48,838 bases of DNA from Candidatus Sericytochromatia bacterium (GCA_026004035.1 BPII01000017.1:1-48838), one strand, 5' to 3'; positions 1-9,298 are shown, counted from the first letter of the stretch. Numbers and translations: made by a program. The notes: generated by a model not told the origin, from the sequence alone.

Positions 1-72
1 ATAGATAAAGATGTGGGTAGTATTTCTATAAATAAGAAAGCTAACCTTGTTATTTTAGATAAAAAATTTTAA
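1..72 (+). CDS. C-terminal tail of an amidohydrolase (NagA-like), partial
   Basis: The first frame is open from the window edge to a TAA at 70-72, giving 23 residues that include GSISINKKANLVILD. The pattern G-S-I-x-x-x-K-x-A-x-L-V-x-L-D is the usual C-terminal strand of amidohydrolases such as N-acetylglucosamine-6-phosphate deacetylase. Only the last strand is visible, so the exact enzyme is an inference; imidazolonepropionase or dihydroorotase-type tails look alike. The rest of the gene lies upstream of the window. Confidence 0.5.
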   Translation: MDKDVGSISINKKANLVILDKKF

Positions 73-79
73 TATTAAA

Positions 80-100
80 TTTACCATAATAAATGGTAAA
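80..100. terminator. Short hairpin after the amidohydrolase gene
   Basis: TTTACCAT and ATGGTAAA form a perfect 8-bp stem around a 5-nt loop, 8 nt after the stop codon at 70-72. It is followed by only a weak T-rich stretch. It could act as a bidirectional terminator between this gene and the convergent plsC gene, but the U-tract is poor. Confidence 0.35.
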
Positions 101-158
101 ATTGTTTATTCTAATTAGAAATTATTTTTGTTCATCTGGCAATAATTCTCTTATCTTG

Positions 159-787
159 CTACCATAGAAAATTTTTCAGATATTCTATCTTTTCTTCATA
201 AGTTAAGTTATCTGGTGGCATATATTCATTAACTTCAACTATTTTTCCAATTCTAACCTTTATTTTTGAAAATAATTTTATTTTTCCTTTTTTAGGAAAA
301 GCTTTATGTGTATTTATAAGTGCTACTGGCAATATGGGAAAAGGTTCTTCTAAAAGAATCCTAGCAACACCAGATCTCATTTTTAATAATTTACCATCTA
401 CACTTCTTGTTCCTTCAGGGAATATTGCTACTAACCAACCATTTTTTAAAGCATATATAGTGTTTTTTATAAAAGAAGAGTCTTTTTTTTTTCTATTTAC
501 TGAGAAAGCACCATTAAATCTTACTATAGTCCTTAATATAGGAACTTTAAATATTTCCTCTTTAGCCATATATGCAATAGGTCTCGGTATTGAAATACCT
601 AATAAAGGTGGATCTATATAACTAGCATGATTTGAAATAACTATATATGTTCTATTATAATCTAAATTTTCTCTTCCTTCTATTTCAATTTTAAAAAAAA
701 TATTAATATAAACCAAGCAAAAACTCTTTCTAACCAATAGTATAGTTTATATACTTTTATAGATATTACTTTATTATAATTTGTCAT
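159..787 (-). CDS. plsC: 1-acyl-sn-glycerol-3-phosphate acyltransferase (PlsC), frameshifted near the N-terminus
   Basis: Predicted membrane enzyme that acylates lysophosphatidic acid to phosphatidic acid in phospholipid synthesis. The main frame carries the catalytic H-x4-D motif in NHASYIDP and the acceptor motif FPEGTRS. It is open only from a TTG at 737, which would omit the N-terminal membrane helix. A second frame begins with ATG at 785-787 and encodes that missing helix (YKLYYWLERVFAWFILIFF). The two frames join if the A8 run at 693-700 is lengthened by one base, giving a 209-residue protein of normal family length. I therefore annotate the start at 787. The lesion may be a sequencing error, a true mutation or a slippage site. 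The gene lies 68 nt downstream of csrA on the same strand. Confidence 0.85.
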
Positions 788-855
788 CTACAATAAAAAA
801 TATTTCTAAGAGTATAATCTTACTTTGTAAAAAAAGTGTTTATTATTAATAATTT

Positions 856-1046
856 TTAAACAGAACTTGTAACAATTTGTTTTTCGTTCTTTTTTATTTC
901 ATTATAAACTTCATGTCTATGAACAGAGACATTTTTAGGTGCTTTTATACCTATTTTTACATTACCATCTTTAACATCTAATATTATAACTTCTATATCG
1001 TCACCTATTATTAAACTTTCATTTTTCTTCTACTAAGAACTAACAT
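856..1046 (-). CDS. csrA: Carbon storage regulator CsrA, with a 1-nt frameshift
   Basis: CsrA is a small dimeric RNA-binding protein that controls translation of target mRNAs. Reading from ATG at 1044-1046 gives MLVLSRRK. Adding one base to the five-base T run at 1022-1026 lets it continue NESLIIGDDIEVIILDVKDG and then KIGIKAPKNVSVHRHEVYNEI, ending at TAA 856-858. That is a 63-residue CsrA with the conserved LVLSRR start and the A-P-x-x-V-x-V-H-R core. As written, the frame stops after about 11 codons. A G-rich Shine-Dalgarno-like run (GGGGGT) lies just upstream of the start. No fliW partner is seen. The family assignment is clear; whether the gene is intact in the organism is uncertain. Confidence 0.85.
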
Positions 1047-1390
1047 AATAAACCCCCAAAAATTTAAAGTTTGTAAATTTATATTATCATAGATTAATCA
1101 ATTTTTGTAAAGTTTATCTGAAATTTTTTTTGGTACTGGGATTGAGTTATAGAAAAAAATTACCTTTAAACTCTGATAAATACTAAATTTAAAGTATATT
1201 TTATATTTTAATATAAACCTTTAAAATGCTTACTATTAATTTTAAGCTTATTAAAAAATAACGTTAGCCTAGTACTATTTTCTTTGTTAAGGTTTATTAG
1301 TATAATTAAAATTTATGTTTTATTTAAAATGTGTACCTTTCTTTGTAGTATAATATAGTGAATAATATAGAAAAATTAAGAAGTTTTATT
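1047..1390. other. Gene-free stretch between csrA and the M14 carboxypeptidase
   Basis: No credible open frame was found on either strand. It separates the divergent csrA and carboxypeptidase genes, so it should hold both promoters, but no convincing -35/-10 pair stands out in this AT-rich sequence. Its one recognisable element is the repeat at 1135-1156. Confidence 0.5.
1135..1156 (+). repeat. 22-nt repeat, inverted copy at 44606-44627
   Basis: A 22-nt string containing ACTGGGATTGAGTTATAG is identical to the reverse complement of 44606-44627. Similarity extends a few bases further on both sides (GG-x-ACTGGG before; AATT after, with one change). The other copy sits among insertion-sequence debris, so this may be one end of a lost or degenerate insertion sequence. 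Confidence 0.6.
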
Positions 1391-2511
1391 ATGAATATTA
1401 GTTCTCAATTTGATTCTGGTAATATAGAGCTTGATAGTATAGAATGATAATGTTATTAACTTAAGATATAAGAAAAGATAATAATTCTGATTTTTTACAA
1501 TGGTTTTACTTTAGATTTACAGGAGAAAAAAATAAGAAATATTTATTTAAAATACTAAATGCTGGTAAAACATCTTATCCTAAGGCTTGGAATAATTATA
1601 GAGTTTTTTATTCATACAATAAAAACGATTGGTATAGAACAAATACAAATTTTGATGGTGATATTTTGACTTTTGAATTACTTCTTGAAAAAGAAAGTGT
1701 ATTTTTTGCATATTTTGAACCTTATTCTTATGAAAGACATTTAAATTTAATATCAAGTGCTTTAAATTTTGAAAATTGTAAATATATTAACTTAGGTAAA
1801 ACTATTAAAGGTAGAGATATTGATTTATTAATTTTCGGTAACGATAATAAAAATTCAAAAAAAATATGGATTATTGCAAGACAACATCCAGGTGAAACCA
1901 TGGCAGAATGGTTTATGGAAGGTCTTATTGAAAAACTAACGGATAAATTTGATCCTATAAGCAATTATCTTTTGAAAAATTATACATTTTACTTAGTTCC
2001 AAATATGAATGTTGATGGAAGTATAGAAGGAAACTTGAGAACTAATTTTGCTGGTGCAAATTTAAATAGAGAATGGTTAGAACCTTCTTTGGAAAGAAGT
2101 CCAGAAGTTTATTATGTGAGAAAAAAAATATTTGAAACAGGATTAGATTTATTTTTAGACATACATGGTGATGAGGAAATACCTTATAATTTTCTTGCTA
2201 AATCTGAAGGAGTACCAAGTTATAATGAAAAATTAGAAAATTTAGAAAATGAATTTGAAAAAGTTTTTATATTTTCAAATCCTGATTTTCAAAATAAATA
2301 TGGATATCCAAAAGATGAAAAAGGGAAAGCTAATTTATCAATAGCAAGTAATTATATTGCAGAAACTTTTAAATGTTTATCTATGACTTTAGAGATGCCA
2401 TTTAAAGATAATAATAATAATCCTGACTTAAAAAATGGCTGGAATTCACAAAAATGTAAAAAATTAGCCCATAGTATTTTATATCCTATAAAACATATAT
2501 TAGAGTTTTAA
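1391..2511 (+). CDS. M14-family zinc carboxypeptidase (cytosolic carboxypeptidase type), 5' end disrupted
   Basis: Metallopeptidase of the M14 cytosolic carboxypeptidase (Nna1-like) group. The body shows zinc ligands in RQHPGETMAEW (H-P-G-E), the third zinc histidine in LDIHGDEE, and the catalytic glutamate in MTLEMPF. The clean frame starts only at a TTG at 1666, inside the N-terminal beta domain. Upstream, other frames encode the missing part: MNISSQFDSGNIELDSI from ATG 1391, then DNVINL, then IRKDNNSDFLQWFYFRFTG. Two small lesions, near 1441-1449 (two bases short) and 1461-1464 (one extra), account for all shifts and would give about 373 residues. The next gene starts 2 nt after its stop, so the two are probably co-transcribed. 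Confidence 0.8.
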
Positions 2512-2513
2512 AA

Positions 2514-3422
2514 ATGTTTGCAATAGAAGCACAAAATATAACCAAAGTTTATGAAAATGGTTTTTTAGCATTAAATAATATAAATTTATCGATAGAAAAA
2601 GGTAGGGTATGTGGTCTTTTAGGACCAAATGGAGCAGGTAAAAGCACATTTATTAATATAATATCTGGTGCAATAAAAAAAACATCAGGAAAACTTAAAA
2701 TACTTAATATGGATAATGATAAATACACACAAGATATAAAACTTAAATTAGGAGTAGTTCCTCAAGAAATTGTAAATGAACCAATATTTACTGTTTACGA
2801 AGTGTTAGATTTTTTTTCAGGAATGTATGGTGTTAGAAAAAATGACAGAAAAAAAAGGATTAATGAAGTTTTGGAAGCTCTTAATTTAGCTGATAAAAAA
2901 AATGTTAGAGCTAGAACATTATCAGGTGGAATGAAAAGAAGATTAATGGTTGCCAAAGCACTAATACATAACCCTGAAATAGTAATACTAGATGAACCTA
3001 CAGCTGGAGTAGATGTGGAGCTAAGACAAAACATTTGGAATTATGTAAGAGATTTGAATAAAAAAGGTATTACAATTATTTTTACAACACATTATTTGGA
3101 AGAAGCAGAGAAATTATGTGAAAAAATAGCTATTATAAATAAAGGTAAATTAATAACATATGACAGTACAGAAAAACTTAAATTTTTATTTGGAGAAACA
3201 ATTATAAATGCAAAAGTTAAAAATGATGATTTTGTAATAGACAAAAAAAACAATAATGATATTATTGAATTTAATAATAAAAATGTAAAAATAGTAACAA
3301 AAACTGGAAATGAATCATATTATATACAAGAATTAGCAATAAAAGGTTATATAGAAAATATTAATATAGAACATCCTAGTTTAGAAGATATTTTTGTAAA
3401 ATTAGTTAATAACGATAAATAA
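2514..3422 (+). CDS. ABC transporter ATP-binding protein (ABC-2 export type)
   Basis: Cytoplasmic ATPase subunit of an ABC exporter, 302 residues. It carries Walker A (GPNGAGKST, about 37-45), the Q-loop (VPQE), the signature LSGGMKRR (about 139) and Walker B with D-loop (VILDEPTAGVD), followed by the switch histidine in FTTHYLEEAE. Its length and C-terminal extension resemble multidrug, lipid or Nod-factor exporter ATPases (CcmA/NodI/YadG group). No ABC-2 permease gene is adjacent, so the partner must be elsewhere. It starts 2 nt after the carboxypeptidase stop and converges with the yfcH-like gene with no gap. Confidence 0.9.
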   Translation: MFAIEAQNITKVYENGFLALNNINLSIEKGRVCGLLGPNGAGKSTFINIISGAIKKTSGKLKILNMDNDKYTQDIKLKLGVVPQEIVNEPIFTVYEVLDFFSGMYGVRKNDRKKRINEVLEALNLADKKNVRARTLSGGMKRRLMVAKALIHNPEIVILDEPTAGVDVELRQNIWNYVRDLNKKGITIIFTTHYLEEAEKLCEKIAIINKGKLITYDSTEKLKFLFGETIINAKVKNDDFVIDKKNNNDIIEFNNKNVKIVTKTGNESYYIQELAIKGYIENINIEHPSLEDIFVKLVNNDK

Positions 3423-4343
3423 TTAGTTTCCAAGTATATTATTTAATGCTAGTTCTAATTTTTCAAATTCAAATTTAAAGTTATTATCTAATAATTTTCT
3501 AGGTATAGCTTTTTGACCACCTAAAATAAGATTAGAAGATTCACCGAGAACTAATTTAGGTAATATTGAAGGTATATATATAAATTTTGGTCTATTAAGA
3601 GTTTTTGAAGCATATTTTACAAAATCTCTAAATCTTTCAGGATTTGGGGAAGTACAATTTATAGCACCTGAAATTTTTTTATTATTTATAACAAAAAGAA
3701 TTATGTCTATTAAATCATCTATATGTATCCAAGGAAACCAATTATTACCAAATCCTATATTTCCTCCAATATAAGAGTTAAAAATTTTTTTTAACTTATA
3801 AATAGCTCCACCTCTATCACTTAAAACTATACCTATTCTAAGAATTACTAATCTTATATTTTTATTCTTTAAATTAATTTTTTCGGCTTCTTGTTCCCAA
3901 TCTTTACATAATTGTGCTAAAAAATCTCTACCAGAAATTTCACTTTCATAAATATTTCTATCATCTTTTTGTATTCCGTAATATCCAACAGCTGATGCAT
4001 TAATAAATAATTTTACTTTAGTATTTTGACTAATAGATGAAACTAAATTTTTTGTAGATAATATTCTACTTTGATATAATTTTCTCTTTTTATCTTTAGA
4101 CCATCTTGATAATGATATTGGCTCACCAGCTAAATTTATTATTACATCAAAATTATTTACTAGTTCTTGCCAATTCCCACCTACTGAAACATCACCTTCT
4201 ATTAAATTAGTTTTTTCGTATAATAATTCTTTTGCTTTATCTATATTTCTTGTAATTACTGAAACATTATGATTTTCTAAAAGTAATTTTTTAGTAAGAA
4301 AACTGCCAATTAAACCTGTACCACCAGTAATTAATATATTCAT
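3423..4343 (-). CDS. yfcH: YfcH-like NAD(P)-dependent epimerase (TIGR01777 family)
   Basis: Extended short-chain dehydrogenase of the YfcH/SulA-homologue family, 306 residues, substrate unknown. The nucleotide-binding glycine motif GGTGLIG is at about 7-13. NLAGEPIS and the SAVGYYG segment, both typical of this family, follow. The C-terminus has the family's extra domain (LGGQKAIPRKLLDNNFKFEF). It lies 3 nt downstream of the zinc-ribbon gene on the same strand and is probably co-transcribed with it. The family call is firm; the biological reaction is not established. Confidence 0.9.
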   Translation of the reverse strand: MNILITGGTGLIGSFLTKKLLLENHNVSVITRNIDKAKELLYEKTNLIEGDVSVGGNWQELVNNFDVIINLAGEPISLSRWSKDKKRKLYQSRILSTKNLVSSISQNTKVKLFINASAVGYYGIQKDDRNIYESEISGRDFLAQLCKDWEQEAEKINLKNKNIRLVILRIGIVLSDRGGAIYKLKKIFNSYIGGNIGFGNNWFPWIHIDDLIDIILFVINNKKISGAINCTSPNPERFRDFVKYASKTLNRPKFIYIPSILPKLVLGESSNLILGGQKAIPRKLLDNNFKFEFEKLELALNNILGN

Positions 4344-4346
4344 ATT

Positions 4347-4832
4347 CTAATCTTTTTTTAATCCTAGTAATCTTAAAAGCTTAGAAAAAAAGCTCTCTTT
4401 CCTTTTTTCTTTTACTTTTTCTTTTAAAGACACAGCTTCTTTTTTTTCTTTTATCATTTCAGAATATGGTTTTATTTCGCTAGGACTAGTTCTTACTACA
4501 GTAACTTCTTCACTTACATTAACTTTCTCTCTTACATTTGAAGATTGAACTAAACTTTCAAATTCTTTTTTCTCTTTTTCTATATTTTCAACTATTTTTC
4601 CTGCTGGTTCTAGTGACATTTTACATTCAGGACATTCCATTGTCAAAACAGACTTTATTTCAGTTTTACATCTAGGACAAACTCTTACATTATTAGCCTT
4701 TATATCTATGGATGTCCAAACTGGCTGTGATGGTGTAGCATTTAAATCTCCACCACATATATAACATACTGGCATTGAAGATAATTCTGTTGGTATTTGA
4801 TTAGAACAATGTGGGCAAACTTTTACACTCAT
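4347..4832 (-). CDS. Double zinc-ribbon protein with a charged tail
   Basis: 161 residues. Two CxxC-pair zinc ribbons fill the first half: CPHC with CYIC (about 6-25) and CPRC with CPEC (about 52-71). The rest is Lys/Glu-rich, probably coiled or disordered, and ends in a basic cluster (FFSKLLRLLGLKK) that could be an amphipathic helix. No enzymatic domain is visible. Such proteins may bind nucleic acid or act as adaptors; the role here is unknown. It is the first gene of a pair with the yfcH-like epimerase. Confidence 0.75.
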   Translation of the reverse strand: MSVKVCPHCSNQIPTELSSMPVCYICGGDLNATPSQPVWTSIDIKANNVRVCPRCKTEIKSVLTMECPECKMSLEPAGKIVENIEKEKKEFESLVQSSNVREKVNVSEEVTVVRTSPSEIKPYSEMIKEKKEAVSLKEKVKEKRKESFFSKLLRLLGLKKD

Positions 4833-4945
4833 AAAAACCTACAAAAATTTTCTTGAAATTTTAACATAAAAATGATTAAATTTAAATCTATTTAAGACAA
4901 ATTATTATTTAGTTTTTAAAAATAAATTATCAGTGAAAAAGTTTC

Positions 4946-5956
4946 TCAAAGTTTTGTTCTTATTCTTGGATCGATAAAAAAATAACTTAAATCTACCAAA
5001 GTATTAACAATAACAAAAGTAGCTGAAAAAATTAAAACACAACCTTGTATAACAGGAAAATCTCTAGATAAAACAGCATTTACAACATAAGAACCTAAAC
5101 CATTCCAAGCAAAAATTGTTTCAGTTAAAACTGCTCCACTTAGCAAACTACCAAGCTGTAATCCACTTATAGTTATAATTGGCATTAAAGCATTTCTAAA
5201 AGCATGTTTTATTATAACCTTAAATTTACTTAATCCTTTTGCATAAGCTGTTTTTATGTAGTCTTTATTTAAAACATTTAACATACTGGCTCTTGTCATA
5301 CGAGCTATTATAGCTGTAGGTATAGATGATAAAGTTAAAGCAGGTAGTATTAAGTGATTTATAGCATCAAAAAAAGCGTTAATATCATTTTGTAATAAAG
5401 TATCTATTAAATAAAAATTTGTTATTGGTACAATTTCAGTAGCTATATCTATACGACCAGAAAAAGGTAATAAATTTAAATAAGATGAAAATATTAGCAT
5501 TAGTATTAAACCTAACCAAAATATAGGCATAGATACTCCTGTTAAAGCAAATGTCATTACTATATTATCTATCCAAGAATTACGATATAAAGCTGCTAAG
5601 ATTCCTGATAACACACCTATAATAACAGATATAAACATACTGGCAAATGCTAATTCTATTGTTGCAGGAAATTTTCGTAATATTTCAGATAATATTTTAT
5701 TATTAGTTACTATTGAAGTTCCTAAATCTCCACTTAAAAGATTTTTTAAATAAATAAAATACTGAATGTATATAGGCTGATTTAATCCTAATTGTTCTCT
5801 TAATTTCTCTAGTGCTTCATGAGTTGCTCTCTCTCCTAACATTATTTGAGCTGGGTCACCTGGTATTAATCTAATAGATATAAAAACTAATATTGAAACA
5901 CTTAATAATATAAATATTAAAAATAGTAGTCTTTGAAATATAAATTTTAAAATCAT
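4946..5956 (-). CDS. DppB/OppB-type ABC transporter permease
   Basis: Inner-membrane permease for peptides, nickel or similar solutes, 336 residues with about six membrane helices. The N-terminal signature includes FISIRLIPGDPAQIMLGE followed by LREQLGLNQPIYIQY. The cytoplasmic EAA loop is visible as YIKTAYAKGLSKFKVIIKHA. Its ATG overlaps the uracil-DNA glycosylase stop codon by 4 nt (ATGA), so translation is probably coupled. No DppC, ATPase or binding-protein gene is next to it, which is unusual for this usually five-gene system. Confidence 0.9.
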   Translation of the reverse strand: MILKFIFQRLLFLIFILLSVSILVFISIRLIPGDPAQIMLGERATHEALEKLREQLGLNQPIYIQYFIYLKNLLSGDLGTSIVTNNKILSEILRKFPATIELAFASMFISVIIGVLSGILAALYRNSWIDNIVMTFALTGVSMPIFWLGLILMLIFSSYLNLLPFSGRIDIATEIVPITNFYLIDTLLQNDINAFFDAINHLILPALTLSSIPTAIIARMTRASMLNVLNKDYIKTAYAKGLSKFKVIIKHAFRNALMPIITISGLQLGSLLSGAVLTETIFAWNGLGSYVVNAVLSRDFPVIQGCVLIFSATFVIVNTLVDLSYFFIDPRIRTKL

Positions 5957-6594
5957 ATTTTGTTCTTTAATTCATCATATTTTTGTTTAATATTTTTAAA
6001 ATCTTGCCAAGTTAGCCATTTAGGAGAACCAACTTCTTTAGATGGATTTCTAAGTAAATATGAAGGATGAAAAATAGGCATTACAAACTTATTATTCCAT
6101 TCAAACCATTTTCCTCTAACTTTTGATATACCACTATTAATATTTAGTATAGCTTTTAAAGCTGTTGCCCCCGTAAGAAGAAGAATTTTTCCTTTTGATA
6201 ATTCTATTTGTTTTTTTAAATAATCAAAGCAAGCTTTAATTTCATCATCTAAAGGTGTTCTATTATTTGGTGGCCTACATTTTACAACATTTATTATTAA
6301 TAAATCTTCTTGTCTATTTAAACCAATAGATTCAAATATTTTGTCTAGTAATTGTCCTGCCTTTCCTACAAAAGGAATTCCTGTTTTATCTTCGTTTTCT
6401 CCTGGACCTTCACCTATAACCACTATTAGAGCATTAATGTTTCCATCTGAAAAAACAACATTAGTTCTTGTTTCATAAAGACGGCATTTAGTACAACTTA
6501 AACATTCTTTTTTTAAATTCTCCCATTTATCAGCAATACTTAAATTATCTTTATTGTAATTATTATCAAATAAATTAAGCTGAACAAATGACAT
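5953..6594 (-). CDS. Uracil-DNA glycosylase, family 4 (Fe-S type)
   Basis: Base-excision repair enzyme that removes uracil from DNA, 213 residues. The catalytic region GEGPGENEDKTGIPFVGKAG and the C-terminal HPSYLLRNP motif are those of family 4 enzymes. Cysteines in SCTKC, in VKCRPPNNR and in ACFDYL are placed to bind the 4Fe-4S cluster. A Shine-Dalgarno-like AAAGGTAG lies about 9 nt before the ATG. Coupled by a 4-nt overlap to the downstream permease gene, an apparently functionally unrelated neighbour. Confidence 0.93.
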   Translation of the reverse strand: MSFVQLNLFDNNYNKDNLSIADKWENLKKECLSCTKCRLYETRTNVVFSDGNINALIVVIGEGPGENEDKTGIPFVGKAGQLLDKIFESIGLNRQEDLLIINVVKCRPPNNRTPLDDEIKACFDYLKKQIELSKGKILLLTGATALKAILNINSGISKVRGKWFEWNNKFVMPIFHPSYLLRNPSKEVGSPKWLTWQDFKNIKQKYDELKNKI

Positions 6595-6674
6595 TTATTT
6601 ACTACCTTTATAAAAGCAAATTATACAATATTTTGAATAATTACTCAACTGTTAAGATTTGATAATAATAGTTA

Positions 6675-6817
6675 AGAATAAAGTATAAAAAATTAAAAAA
6701 AACTATAAGTTTTTAATAAATTACTTGACATATAAGAATTTTAGTATAATTGTACAAAATTGTAACCATAAAAAAACATTAACTTTTAATGCACTATCAA
6801 TTTAATAAATTGGTATT
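6675..6817 (+). repeat. MITE-like repeat, copy 1
   Basis: About 105-140 nt that recur at 10346-10545 and 13684-13791. The shared core contains ATAAATTACTTGACATATAA (from about 6715), then GAATTTTAGTATAAT, AAAATTGTAAC, and a conserved right end from ATGCACTATCAATTTAATAA to TTGGTATTA. The left end is diverged in this copy. A TTGACA (6725-6730) and TATAAT (6745-6750) point rightwards to the operon at 6893, although a 14-nt spacer is short for a sigma-70 promoter. Confidence 0.75.
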
Positions 6818-6892
6818 AGTTACAAAATAACTTTAAAAAATTATTTTAAAAAATTATATTATAATAGTAGCATATTATTTTTAAAGGATTTT

Positions 6893-7096
6893 ATGTTATC
6901 TAAAGCAATAAAAGATAATTTTTTAAATACATATTTCAATGAAGAAGAACAAGTATATATAACTGAAATATACGATAAATGGAAAAGAAAACCACCTAAA
7001 ATTTTGAAAAAAACTTATACAAAAGAAGATGCAATTAAAGCCCATGAAGAAATATTGGAAAAATTAGAGAAAAAATTAAGGAGAAAAGAATTATGA
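6893..7096 (+). CDS. Small charged protein of unknown function, first gene of the peroxiredoxin-kinase operon
   Basis: 67 residues, rich in Lys and Glu, with a helical C-terminal half (EDAIKAHEEILEKLEKKLRR). No family recognised. A good ribosome binding site (AAAGGA) sits 6 nt before the ATG. Its TGA overlaps the start of the peroxiredoxin gene as ATGA, so the frame is very probably translated and coupled. It has no signal peptide, unlike its neighbour. Confidence 0.7.
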   Translation: MLSKAIKDNFLNTYFNEEEQVYITEIYDKWKRKPPKILKKTYTKEDAIKAHEEILEKLEKKLRRKEL

Positions 7097-7638
7097 AAAA
7101 ACTTTTTTTAACAATTTTTTTATTATCACTTAGTATTAATTCTCAAGCACAAGAAAGAAATGGTAACTCTACAATTCTACATGTAAATAATTATGGTAAG
7201 AATTCAAATATAAAAGAGGGAACTTATGCCGAAAATTTTACTGCCTATGATACAAAAGGAAATAAAATATCTTTATCAGATTTTAAAAATAAAAAAAATG
7301 TATTATTAGTATTTTATCCAGGTGATGATACCCCAGGATGCACTAAACAATTATGTGATATAAGAGATGACTACAAAGAATTACAAAAGCTTGATATTGT
7401 AGTTTTTGGAGTTAATCCAGCTGATAAAGATAGTCATAAAAAATTCATAAATAAAAATAATTTTCCTTTTGAATTATTAATAGATGAAAATAAAAATATA
7501 GCAAAAAATTATGATGCTATAGGAATGTTTGGATTTATAAATAGAACAGTTGTATTGATAAATAAAAAAGGCAAAATAGTTTTATACAAAAGAGGTATGC
7601 CTGACTTAAAACCTGAAGAAATATCTAAATTGCTTTAA
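7093..7638 (+). CDS. Periplasmic Bcp-type peroxiredoxin
   Basis: Thiol peroxidase that reduces peroxides, 181 residues. An N-terminal signal peptide (MKKLFLTIFLLSLSINSQAQ) predicts export. The peroxidatic cysteine lies in YPGDDTPGCTKQLC, with the second cysteine five residues later as in atypical 2-Cys BCP enzymes. The C-terminal half has FVLIDENKN-like and GFINRTVVLINKKGKI features of the AhpC/TSA fold. Most Bcp proteins are cytoplasmic, so the signal peptide is noteworthy. It is fused by overlaps to both neighbours: ATGA upstream and TAATG downstream. Confidence 0.9.
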   Translation: MKKLFLTIFLLSLSINSQAQERNGNSTILHVNNYGKNSNIKEGTYAENFTAYDTKGNKISLSDFKNKKNVLLVFYPGDDTPGCTKQLCDIRDDYKELQKLDIVVFGVNPADKDSHKKFINKNNFPFELLIDENKNIAKNYDAIGMFGFINRTVVLINKKGKIVLYKRGMPDLKPEEISKLL

Positions 7639-9296
7639 TGAAATTTAGATTTAGATTATTTTTAGTAATTTTATCAATAATATTATTATCTTTTTTCTTT
7701 AGTTATTTTGTAGTAAGTTTAAGTATAAAAAACATTGTAAAAAATCAAACAGAAGAAAAATTGAATTTATCATTGTATTCAAATTATCAATTTATAAAAG
7801 AATTTATAAATAACTTTAATTCTATAGTTTTTTTTGAAATAAATAAAAAAATATTAGAAACAATTAATAATCAAAATGAAATAAATAACTATTTTGATAA
7901 TTTTGTAGATAAAAAAGATATTTCCTTTTTGATAGTTAAAAAAGACTCTCAAATTATTTTTACAAAAAGTTATTTAAATCAAATAGAAAATAACTATATT
8001 AATAATAATTTAGATAAATATATTTTAGATTTTCAAGATATCCTTGTAAATGACAAAATATTTTTTATTTTTAATATAAAAGCTGATAATATTAATTTAT
8101 TAATTATAGTTCATGTTAATGAAAAATTTTTAAGTAAATTATATGATTATACAAATACAAACTTTTATTGGAATGAAAAAATAATAATAAGTACAAATAA
8201 ACTTTTTAATAAAAATATAGATAAAAATATATTAAATAAATTATCAAAAAAATTTAATCCATCTCAAACAGAAGAAGTATTATGGAATGATAGAATTTAT
8301 AAAATAAAATATCAAAAAATAACTGATAACTTAATAATTTCTAGTATGTTATCAAATTTATTTGAAGAAAATATTTTTAATGATATACAAAATAAATTTT
8401 TAATCTTTTTGTTATTATCTACAATATTTGCACTACTTGCAAGCTTATATATATCAAAAAATTTACTTACTCCATTTTATACTCTTGCTGAAGGAATACA
8501 AAATAAGGATAAAACTTTAGTAAAATCATTAATAAATAGAAAAGATGAAATAGGTAATTTAGCAAATGAATTTTGGAATATAACACAAGACTTATTAAAA
8601 AAAGAAGAACAAAAAGAAATTATTAACTCTTTAATTGCACATGATTTAAAAACTCCTTTGGTTGCAATATTAAGAAATTTAGAGAATATAGGTAAAAATA
8701 TTGAAAATATAAGTAACGAAAAAAAGATTTACTTAATAAATTTAATGATAAAAAATATAAGTCAATCTTTAGATTTAATTAATAATTTACTAAAAGTTCA
8801 AAAATATGAGTTAGGAAAAATGCAATTATTTATGACAAATGAAAATATAAACAATATTATAAACGATAGTATTAATTCTTTGATGCCAATAGCAAATGAT
8901 AAAAATATTTTAATAAATAAAGATTTAGATAATAATATACAATCAATATTGCTAGACAAAACTGAAATACAAAGAGTTATAAATAATCTTATAAGTAATG
9001 CAATAAAATATACTCAAGAAAACGGAGAAATAAATGTTATAAGTAAGCTTGATAAAGATTTTATATTAGTAAAAATAATTGATAATGGAAAAGGAATACC
9101 ACTATACCAACAAAGACAATTGTTTAATTTTTATAGTTCTAACTCAAATAATATAAAAGAGAATAATAAGGATATATCAACAGGGTTAGGACTATATTTA
9201 TGCAAACAAATAATAAATGCTCATGGTGGAGAAATTGGTGTTGATAGTTACACAAACAAAGGAAGCTGTTTTTATTTTACACTACCATTAAGATAA
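7638..9296 (+). CDS. Membrane sensor histidine kinase (orphan)
   Basis: 552 residues. A first membrane helix (about 5-28) and a second (about 250-270) enclose a roughly 220-residue extracytoplasmic sensor region of no recognised family. A HAMP-like linker follows, then the HisKA box with phospho-acceptor His in LIAHDLKTPL, and an HATPase domain with N-box (NLISNAIKYT), G1 (DNGKGIP) and G2 (GLGLYLCKQI). No response regulator lies next to it. It overlaps the periplasmic peroxiredoxin gene by one base (TAATG), suggesting it senses something related to periplasmic redox state; that is inference. Confidence 0.93.
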   Translation: MKFRFRLFLVILSIILLSFFFSYFVVSLSIKNIVKNQTEEKLNLSLYSNYQFIKEFINNFNSIVFFEINKKILETINNQNEINNYFDNFVDKKDISFLIVKKDSQIIFTKSYLNQIENNYINNNLDKYILDFQDILVNDKIFFIFNIKADNINLLIIVHVNEKFLSKLYDYTNTNFYWNEKIIISTNKLFNKNIDKNILNKLSKKFNPSQTEEVLWNDRIYKIKYQKITDNLIISSMLSNLFEENIFNDIQNKFLIFLLLSTIFALLASLYISKNLLTPFYTLAEGIQNKDKTLVKSLINRKDEIGNLANEFWNITQDLLKKEEQKEIINSLIAHDLKTPLVAILRNLENIGKNIENISNEKKIYLINLMIKNISQSLDLINNLLKVQKYELGKMQLFMTNENINNIINDSINSLMPIANDKNILINKDLDNNIQSILLDKTEIQRVINNLISNAIKYTQENGEINVISKLDKDFILVKIIDNGKGIPLYQQRQLFNFYSSNSNNIKENNKDISTGLGLYLCKQIINAHGGEIGVDSYTNKGSCFYFTLPLR

Positions 9297-9298
9297 AA

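Noticed and set aside
6725..6750. TTGACA and TATAAT in the repeat as a proven promoter
   Set aside because: The spacer is only 14 nt, short for sigma-70, and the -10 differs between copies. I list it as a possibility within the repeat, not as a separate promoter.
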